A stretch of 64,000 nt of DNA, taken from positions 11,504,501-11,568,500 of the forward strand of contig CM064873.1 in assembly GCA_032719365.1 (NCBI GenBank), read 5' to 3'. Position 1 is the first letter of the stretch. The number at the start of each line of letters is the position of its first letter. Source of the stretch: Prinsepia uniflora (Eukaryota > Streptophyta > Magnoliopsida > Rosales > Rosaceae). The position numbers and the translations under genes were made by a program. This document shows, one piece after another, positions 56,070 through 64,000 of the stretch. The notes under the pieces are model-generated. The model did not search any database and had not been told where the DNA came from. It saw nothing but the letters and a program-made list of their open reading frames with translations.

Positions 56070-57940
56070 GGCAAGGCCCCAGAACCAGGGGAGAACCCTC
56101 TCCTAACTTCTTACAGATAATCGAGAAACTCTAGAGTGACATGGCCGAGGTCAAAGCTAAGGGCATCCAAGCCGAGTCGAGGTCTCAGGTGCTCGACGAT
56201 CGATATACTGAGGTGGCCGAACAGCTACGGGTCGCACAGGCAGAGCTCGCAACTCACCGAGCACGCGTCGGCAAGGCTGAGGCCGACAAGGTAGTAGCCG
56301 AGTGCGCGGAGCGTGCCGAAAAGAATAGCCGGCTGGCGGGAAAAGAAAAAGAACATGCGGCCGCCGAGCCGCGTAAGGGAAGGCATGGGGACGCCGAGCC
56401 GAGCAAGAAACCTGCTCGGATGTTGATCATCCCCGGCAGTCAGCTCGGTGACACCAGGATCTACCGAGACGCCCGCGACGCCCTCAGTGAGGGAGGGCGG
56501 AACCGGTCGGTCAACGAACACCCGTCACGCCGACCTGACCCTCGGTCGGAGGTGGGAAAAGGAGATCGCCACCGAGGAAACATAACCGCTCGGTGGTCCC
56601 GCCCAGGCGCCAGCCACGGGACTTTTTCGACGGGGGACCTTGTCCCCGTCACCGACTCGTCCCTGGAGGCCGAGAGCACGGCCAAGTCAGCTCGACTCGT
56701 CACCAGGACCGACCGCTCACACAAGGGAAGGCAAACATCGACGTCCTCTCGCAACGACACCGAGCGATTAGCCCACCTCGGCCTACCACTCTCTCGCCCT
56801 GAACCAACCCGCCGAAGGACTACCGGTATTTGCGGAAATCACTCTGGACCACGGTCGTTGGCCCACAAGGCTTTCCGGCAGGGTTTCTATTGGCCAACCA
56901 TGCACGGAGATGCGGCCGAGCTGACCAAACGGTGTGATAAATGTCAGCGGTTTGCTCCTCTCCTCTACCTACCTCCAGAAAACCTCACACCCATGGTCAG
57001 CCCCTGGCCCTTCTCACAGTGGGGACTCGATCTGATCGGGAAAATGCCGGCAGGGAAGGGCAAGACAGAGTATGCAGTGGTAGCAGTGGATTACTTCACA
57101 AAATGGGTTGAGGCAAAGGCTTTGGCTTCCATTACCACGGCCCAGATCGAAACGTTCGTCTTCCAGAACATTATCTGCCGTTTCAGTCTCCCCCACACGA
57201 TCGTCACAGACAATGGGAAGCAATTCGACAACGCACGCTTCCGTGCCTTTTGTGACAGACACAACATCCGTCTCTGCTTCGCCTCACCAGCTCACCCTCA
57301 ATCCAAAGGACAGGTTGAGGCCATAAACAAAATCATCAAGCATACAATGAAAACGCAGCTAGACGAGGCCAAGGGCAAGTGGTCCGAAATTCTCCCTAAC
57401 GCACTCTGGTCATATCGGACATCCTACCGCACATCTACAAATGAAACCCCCTTCTCGCTGACTTTCAGAACGGAAGCGGTCATCCCCGCTGAACTAAATG
57501 AAACTTCTTACCGAGTGTCGACCTATGAACCTGAACAAAACGACCATCAGATTGCGCTCAGTCTAGACCTCATTGAGGAGCACAGGGAGTAGGCTAACCT
57601 CAGAAACATCGCCTGCAAACAGCGGCTTTGCAATTACCATAATGCCAGAGTAAAAAATCGGGGTTTTCAGGAAGGCGACTGGGTCCTCCGAAAAGTCAGC
57701 CTCGCCACCAAGGATAACTCAGCCGGGACTCTTGGCCCCAATTGGGAGGGTCCATATCGGGTTACCAGAATTTGCCGGCCCGGAACTTATGAACTGGAAG
57801 ACCCAAATGGGCGAAGGCTGGGCCACCCATGGAATGCCGACCATTTGAAGAAATACAACCTTTATAACTTGCTGTACTTTACCAATTATTGCACCCGTTA
57901 TTTATAAACTTCCATTTATCTAGCCTTGCAACGTCACATT

Positions 57941-58975
57941 TTGACTCAAACATACGAGTCGGGGTTCTGTCTTACTCGACTTACACCCCAACACTTGTTA
58001 TTTTGACTCAAACTATCGAGTCGGTGTACAACCCTACTCGGCTTGCACCTATACATGACTCAAACATACGAGTCGGGGTTCGGTCTTACTCGGCTTACAC
58101 CCCAACACTTGCAATTTTGACGCAAACTATCGAGTCAGTGTACAACCCTACTCGGCTTGCACCCATACTTGACTCAAACATACGAGTAGGGGTTCGGTCT
58201 TACTCGGCCTACACCCCAACACTTGCAATTTTGACTCAAACTATTCGAGTCGGTGTACAGCCCTACTCGGCTTGCACCCATACCATGACTCAAACATACG
58301 AGTCGGGGTTCGGTCTTACTCGGCCTACACCTCAACACTTGCAATTTTGACTCAAACTATTCGAGTAGGTGTACAGCCCTACTCGGCTTGCACCCATACC
58401 ATGAATCAAACATACGAGTCGGGGTTCGGTCTTACTCGGCCTACAACCCAACACTTGCTATTTTGACTCAAACTATCGAGTCGGTGTACAGCCCTACTCG
58501 GCTTGCACCTATACATGACTCAAACATACGAGTCGGGGTTCGGTCTTACTCGGCTTACACCCCAACACTTGCAATTCTGACGCAAACTATCGAGTCGGTG
58601 TCCAGCCCTACTCGGCTTGCACCCATACCATGACTCAAACATACGAGTCGGGGTTCGGTCTTACTCGGCCTACACCCCAACACTTGCAATTTTGACTCAA
58701 ACTATTTGAGTCGGTGTATATCCCTATTCGGCTTGCACCCATACCATGACTCAAACATACGAGTTGGGGTTCGGTCTTACTCGGCCTACAACCCAACACT
58801 TGCTATTTTGACTCAAACTATCGAGTCGGTGTACAACCCTACTCGGCTTGCACCCATACCATGACTCAAACATACGAGTCGGGGTTCGGTCTTACTCGGC
58901 CTACCCCCAACACTTGCTATTTTGACTCAAACTATCGAGTCGGTGTACAGCCCTACTCGGCTTACACCCATACTA
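57941..58975 (+). repeat. Nine tandem copies of a 114-116-bp dimeric repeat in the Tat 3' region
   Basis: The landmark CATACGAGTC starts at 57951, 58065, 58179, 58295, 58411, 58525, 58640, 58756 and 58871. Each unit is two related halves of about 57 bp, one with GACTCAAACATACGAGTCGG and one with GACTCAAACTATCGAGTCGG. Every half can fold with CGAGT pairing to ACTCG about 15 bases later. Because 114 is a multiple of three, part of the array stays open (57889-58350), but this frame does not look like a protein gene. Tat elements are known to harbour such arrays and to seed satellites. Confidence 0.93.
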
Positions 58976-59138
58976 TGATAACACAGACAAGTTGAAAGGA
59001 TAACTCGGTCTACAATTTTTAGTCAAGAAGAGTCAATTTTCATTCAAAATGTGCAGACCTATTTTGCTCGGCCTGCAGGAGCTTTACAACCTTCCACAAA
59101 AAAACAAATAGGAAAATTACAAGGCACAGAGGCCCGTC

Positions 59139-62100
59139 CTACACTAACTCTTCCATTTGCTGCTTGGCGGCCTGCTCAACCTCAGACGGCTGCTCTGGCT
59201 CTGTGGGAGTCTTTACGGGCTCGTTTTCTGGCTGGCTGCTCGGCTGGGGAACCTTTTCTTCCTCTTCCCCCGACTCGTCCTCAAACATGTCGGCAGTAAT
59301 ATCCTGGCCGAGCCAAGGGGTCTTCACCACCAGCCCAGGGTTGTGCAGGAAGAGGTTGCGGAAGAACTCCTACTCACATTCGGCAGCATACTCGTTCTTT
59401 AGTCGGTCGAATTCCTCCGACGTTTTGAACTCGGCCACCGCTTGCTCTTTCGCCTTTGCCAGGTCGGCCTCCCTGATAGACTTGACCCGAGAAAGTTATT
59501 TCCAGTGCCGAAGTCGGTCCTTCTCTTTGGCCTCAATTTCGGTTTTCATTTGATCTCGGGAAGCCAGGGCCTCCTGGGTCTTCCACCTCTCGGCCTCCAG
59601 CTTACGGTTGAGGTCGGTCGCTTCCTTCATGGCCCTCTCGGCCTCTTGTAGCTTCGGAGTGAGCTCCTCCTGTTTTTTCCTCAGTCGGTCCTTTTCCCGT
59701 CGAGCACCAGCCACCCTCCTCTGGGCGTTCCCGAACTGGCAGTAAACTTCACCGAGGGCCTGCACACACAAAGTGGGTTGATAACGCACTTGGCCTACGA
59801 CAGACTACTTGCAAAAACAAAACAAATTACTTACATTGCTGAGCAGCAATAACGCCTTCTCCATCTTTTGTTCCGCCGACCGGCACTGCACCTCGGCTAG
59901 CTCGTCTAGGGGAGTGGAGGCCCCCTGGTAGACTTCGTTGAGCAAGGGCACCATCTGCCTCGGACAACAGAGGGTCGCCTCGGCACTGGACCCTTCACTG
60001 ATCGCCTCCCCCTCGGTGAACACGCCGAGGTTCACGTCTCCTCTCCTCTGGAGCATCTCCATTATCCTCACGTCTAGCCAAGGGGGGGACGGTGGAGGAT
60101 TGAACTCTGGGGCCGCCATAGTCCTCTTGTGTAACACCCCGGACATTCGAGGACCTTAATATTGTAATTTAATGTATCAATTGACGTTTTTACCCTTGTT
60201 AATGGTATGGCCAAATTGTTGACTTTTTGATTGGTGGGTCAAATGGACCTTGACCAATGACCGTGACGTAGTTCGGGACGTCACGAGTTCATAGACAGGT
60301 GGCACGTCCATTTCGGACGATCAGGGAAAAAGTTATGACTATCGGAAGTTCAGGGGCATTACCGTAATTGTGACGGTTAGGGCGAAAAAGTTGACTTTTC
60401 GTTTAATAATTAATTTTCACACGACTCCAGGATCGATAGGTAGGTCTCGACGTCCTGAGTCCGTAGACAGGCGGCACGCCGAAATCGGACTTCGTATGAC
60501 TGAGTTACAGGTCTAGGAAGTGAGGGGCATTTTGGTAATTATTGAACCAGGGGCATTTTGGTCTTTTTCCCTGGTTACTGTAGCAACCACGGGGGAACCA
60601 TGGACGGCACCACCATGTACGGTGGTTCAGTGCACAATTGATTATGCTAATATGTGCTGGAAAGTCTGGGCTGTCTTTTGCTTTTGAACGTGGCCTGAAC
60701 CGTCCAACCTGCACGATCAAATTGTTAATTGAAATTCGAAGCTTTCGGGGGACAATTTTAGTGGACAATTTGGACTTCCACGAGCCTCTGGGACAGCTGA
60801 GGTTATTTAAAACTAATTAGCACATGTATGAGCATCACTCTGCCATTAAGAACACTGAGAATTGATGAAGAAAACCAGAGAAACCATTTCGGGCAAAATT
60901 GGAGGGAAAATCGGGTTTTGATTTCTGGTGAGTGTTGGACCAAACCAAGGCCTGGTTTAGTCTTCTGGGAGTGTTTGGAACTCAACCACATTGAAATTGA
61001 AGGCTAACAGCCACGGTTGAGCTAGGACGGAGGCTGCTGTTTTCAGGGAAGTTGCAGAGCTTGGGACGACAACCTTCAGGTACTTTCAGACACAATTGAT
61101 TGTTCATTTTGGTTCGTTTTGATCCTGTTATGCTTCCTGTGAAGTTAATTGGACAATGGGTTTGAAACCAGGAAGTTCTGGTGATTGACCCGATTGGTTG
61201 ATCGCGGGTCGATGGGTCGTTTGGGGATGTGTCGAGGTTGATTTTTGTCACAGAACCTAAATTAGATAGTTAATGAACATGTTAGGATCAAATTGGATTG
61301 AAATCGAGTAAGAATTGGTGGGTATTCAACCGGGTCAAGCCGCGGGTGGCAGGCCCGTATTACAGACAAACGGGTGAAGGAGGTGACACTGTAGCTACAG
61401 TGTCAGGCGCGTGACTTTCACGCGCAGCCACTTTGGGCGGCGCGTGAGGGCGCGTTGGACCTTATCTCCGATCACGATCAACATGACTTTTGTTCCTCTC
61501 ATCATTCTGAACATTTTTGGTGATTTAACCATGTTGATCTGAGATAAGCTTTGATGGGTCAGTTTAGGGCCGGTTACCTCGAGAAATGTGTTGTACGGTT
61601 TCCCCGGGCCGGTTTCTATTTCGGACTTTGTGGTTAAACGTTTAAGACTTGTAGTGACCCTTACATGTGATTTGAACTGACAGGAATTGTACGATAATCT
61701 CGGTACAGGTCCGTACGCGCAGATTCGCAGCGGAATCGTACAGTGAGTGGGCCCGTTTTCATTAAACCCTTGCATGCTTAAATGTTTTCTGATTTACTTA
61801 TATGTTCACATGCTGGAATCTATAAATGGTTTTGATGATATTGAGATTTCGATTATGGCACGTTTCACGGTATTTGGGCATGAGACCCGTTTGATGAAAC
61901 GTAATGATCGGTTCAGATTTTACCTATGTATACATATATGTTTGCATGTGGATATCAATAAAATGTATTTGGTACTGCACTGTATAGATCCTTCTATATT
62001 ATATTGTCTCCTCCGGATGAGGTACCCTGGAGAGGTCACGGAAGTCTAAGAACGTCCAGCGTCTACGACGCTAAGCATCAGGGATGCTGTAACCGAACAA

Positions 62101-63491
62101 GGTTCGGGGATTGAACTCGGAATTGAGACCCGAGTGGCACGTGTAGCCTTGTGATTGTGACCTTATTGGACGTCAGGGACGTCAGACATCAGGGATGTCG
62201 GATTGGAGTGTATAGTGCAGTGGCTAAAATTATGGTTATGGTTTTATTACATGCCTTATGATTCATATTATATTATTTTTGATTTTAAATGATGCTGCAT
62301 GCATGTTTGGAAAAAAGAGGGGTAAATTATATGTTTTACTTATCAAACGATTTTATAAACTTGAGTTTCGGTCCACTCACCCTTAATGTTTTTGGTAACC
62401 CCTCCAGGTCGTGATACTGAGGTAGAGGAGGAACCTGAGGCTGAGGCATAGATCTACTTCTGCGTACCTGAACCCCTGCTGGGTGGTGTACCCGCAGGGT
62501 ATTGTTAGAGTCGTGCTCGCAACTTGTAATTTCGGATTTCATCCCTTGTTTGACATCTGTTTAATTCGGATTTGTTGTATGACTTTAATTTTGATTATTT
62601 ATGCATTTGAGGTTTTGAGGTCAAAATTGGTATGAATTATTGGGTGTCAGACGGGAGCAGGGCACGTCCCCATATGGTTCCAGAGAGGATCGGGGCGGGT
62701 CCTGTCATCTTGCCTCCAATGGCCTCCTGTGCCAACAGAATCGTCTCGGCCTCCACTCTCGCCTTCGTCCGCCTTGGTTATGGGGGAGCACTCGGTCTCC
62801 CTCAATTGTGCTCTGCATCCTCTTGGGAGACCTGGGTAGCGGACTGGGTGGCCTCGGCTTGGAGGTTTGACCCTGCTTTGACCGGTCGGACCGCTCCGGC
62901 TGACCTCTCTCGGCTCTCTCCTTTTTCTTTCTGAGAAGGAGCTCCAGGCGCTCGGCAGCCTTCGACAGTGAGGCAGACCCTCCAGCGCCCTTGTCGACCT
63001 TTATTCTCAACTGTTCGCAATCTTTGTAAATTCTGCTCCCGAGATGATATGGCACTGCAACACCGAGATATGGGCCAGTAGCAAAAAAAAAAAAAACAAA
63101 AAACAAAACAAACAAAGATAAAACTTACCCTCGTCGGTGTCGATGAGGCCGGCCTTGTACTGGAACCCAGGTAACTGAAGGATTCGTCGGTTCCGATTCA
63201 GCTCGTCCAAGGTCTCTCTTACTCGGTGGATGACTTCCTTCTCCGCCGATAAGATATCTTCTTCTGGGAACAAACCTACACACCGAGAATCTGTCAGCCA
63301 ACATAGCCATACTTGGGCATACATAGAATATAACAATTACATCAACTGGTCGGCCTGTGCTACAACTATCAACCTTGGGTCTGAAATTTGGACGGTGTTG
63401 TTGGGTCGTCGGTGCCCCCTTCCCAGTCCCCACCGACCAGGCAGAACTTCATCTTGTACGACTTTTGGAAGGTCGGTATGTCTAAGACAAA
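59139..63491 (-). pseudogene. Antisense additional ORF of the Tat element: spliced coiled-coil protein, split by an LTR insertion
   Basis: On the strand opposite to pol. Exon pieces in sense order: about 63491-63378 (IPTFQKSYKMKFCLVGGDWEGG); 63274-63128 (LFPEEDILSAEKEVIHRVRETLDEL, ending TDEG before a GTAAG donor); 63051-62713 after an acceptor TTGCAG (VPYHLGSRIYKDCEQLRIK, then charged sequence). The coding then passes across the 60130-62707 insertion to 60124-59833 (MAAPEFNPPPSPPWLDVRIMEML..SAEQKMEKALLLLS, GTAAG donor), and finally 59763-59139. The last exon is a long coiled coil (RREKDRLRKKQEELTPKLQEAERAMKEA), then DITADMFEDESGEEEE and a C-terminus QMEELV. Stops interrupt it at about 59500 and 59371, and there is a frame change in the 62.7-62.8 kb part. 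Function is unknown; additional antisense ORFs are known from Tat elements. The 5' end is removed by the insertion at 63497. Confidence 0.72.
60130..62707 (+). mobile_element. Solo-LTR-like TGTAAC element with target duplication TCTTG
   Basis: A 2578-bp non-coding element from TGTAACACCCCGG to GGGTCCTGTCA, flanked by TCTTG at 60125-60129 and 62708-62712. It shares long stretches with the copy at 29619-32598, for instance 61800-62260 against 31740-32210. It lacks the GGGCC minisatellite of that copy. It splits the antisense ORF of the Tat element. Confidence 0.9.
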
Positions 63492-63496
63492 CTCCC

Positions 63497-64000
63497 TGTA
63501 ACGACCCGTCCCGAATATCGGGATTTAATAATATTTAATTGTGATTTACTAATCTGGGATTAGTTGGGCGATTTCGGACGAATTGTGCAAAATGACCGTT
63601 TTGCCCCTAGGCGTGGGCAAAACGTTGACTTTTAACTCGGATGGTCAAATGGACTTTGACCAATGACCGTGACGTAGTTCGGGACGTCACGAGTTCATAG
63701 ACAGGTGGCACGTTCGATTCCGACGTTCGTGGTGGAAGTTATGATGTACGGAAGTGCAAGGGCATTTTCGTAATTTGGACGAAAGAAGGGGGAATGTTGA
63801 CTTTTTGATCGGGAGGTCCGATGGCAGAGGACCGAGGACCGTTAGGAAGGTCTCGATGCCCTGAGTTCGTAGACAGGCGGCACGCATCAATCGGAGTCCG
63901 TATGACCGAGTTACGGGTCAGGATGCGTGAGGGGCATTTTGGTAATTTTCTGCACAAGGGCAGAATTGTAATTTCACACGGGGCACTGTTGGATTGAACT
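63497..64000 (+). mobile_element. Start of another TGTAAC-type LTR, cut by window end
   Basis: Begins TGTAACGACCCGTCCCG at 63497 and follows 29619-30110 closely with scattered substitutions. The left half of the target duplication is probably CTCCC (63492-63496). Whether this is a solo LTR or the 5' LTR of a full element lies beyond the window. Confidence 0.85.

Larger units (their letters stand above)
52964..57907 (+). pseudogene. Tat gag-integrase deletion derivative, split by an LTR insertion
   Basis: A gag-like frame begins MQGEHDLGEITPGQ at 52964 and is cut by the element at 53006-56069. With one copy of the target duplication counted, the frame continues at 56075 until a TAG at 56132, then on as MAEVKAKGIQ (56141), an alanine/glutamate-rich coiled-coil region. 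Most of gag, protease, RT and RNase H is missing: near residue 230 of this part it passes into integrase. There the zinc finger keeps CDKCQRF but lacks the first histidine. The catalytic core has GLDLIGKMP, VTDNGKQF and QSKGQVEAINK with D, D and E present. A TAG at 57590 interrupts the C-terminal domain, which continues in frame (GDWVLRK..WEGPYRVTR) to 57907. It is non-functional as pol. Confidence 0.8.
52384..63496 (+). mobile_element. Decayed Tat-lineage Ty3/Gypsy retrotransposon with nested insertions
   Basis: A plus-oriented element comprising a 5' LTR (about 52384-52854), a PBS-like site, a broken gag start, a gag-integrase deletion derivative, a 115-bp tandem array and an antisense spliced extra ORF. 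Tat-lineage membership rests on the PBS form (CCGTCTGTGGGAA), the integrase type, the hypervariable tandem repeats 3' of pol and the antisense additional ORF, all described for Tat elements such as Grande, Ogre and Retand. It has been invaded by LTR elements at 53006-56069, 60130-62707 and 63497 onwards. The 3' LTR is beyond the window. Confidence 0.8.

Noticed and set aside
57889..58633. Open frames of 64-153 residues across the 115-bp array
   Set aside because: Frames stay open only because the repeat length is near a multiple of three. They stop as soon as a 116-bp unit appears.

Overview
The window is nuclear DNA from a flowering plant, most likely a woody eudicot. The Rosaceae-like character of the RAP2-7-type gene is my impression from memory, not a computed result. 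Evidence for a plant nuclear genome is the GT-AG introns, a miR172-regulated AP2 gene, a plant NOT4 E3 ligase gene, and many plant-type LTR retrotransposons and Mutator-like elements. Host genes occupy a minority of the 64 kb; most of the rest is nested mobile DNA.

Region by region. 1-12053: a young Athila-type Ty3/Gypsy retrotransposon in reverse orientation, with one uninterrupted gag-pol frame, a tRNA-Asp-type primer site and nearly identical LTRs. It sits inside an older long LTR (12054-13371), which itself abuts a still older relative (13372-13727). 13728-17967: AT-rich intergenic DNA. 17968-21187: a ten-exon AP2 transcription factor gene of the TOE/RAP2-7 type with a miR172 site and a probable one-base C insertion that changes its C-terminus. 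21188-24976: intergenic. 24977-33790: a decayed MuDR-type (MULE) transposon carrying a broken transposase and a small GRF zinc-finger gene. It is invaded by a tandem TRIM array (26013-27920) and by a solo-LTR-like element (29619-32598). 34510-36476: a three-exon hotdog-fold thioesterase gene with one frameshift. 37860-40530: a satellite-like array of about 345-bp monomers. 40978-41133: a small coding-like fragment.

43550-50580 (minus strand): a complete twelve-exon NOT4 (CCR4-NOT E3 ubiquitin ligase) gene encoding about 1040 residues, with introns in both the 5' and the predicted 3' untranslated regions. From 52384 to beyond the window: a decayed Tat-lineage Ty3/Gypsy element in the plus direction. 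It carries a gag-integrase deletion derivative, a 115-bp dimeric tandem array in its 3' region, and an antisense spliced extra ORF encoding a coiled-coil protein. It has been hit by three LTR-type insertions (53006-56069, 60130-62707, and 63497 to the window end).

The most unusual signal is in the Athila LTR. Four copies of the 11-mer CCGAACAGCGG each lie at the tip of a different inverted repeat. Three of the four share the same asymmetric 2/5-nt internal loop while their stems differ in sequence. This looks like a repeated RNA hairpin in the retrotransposon's 5' leader. Other points of interest are the antisense ORF and hairpin-containing satellite of the Tat element, the five-LTR TRIM concatemer, and the possible NMD-sensitive 3'UTR intron of NOT4.
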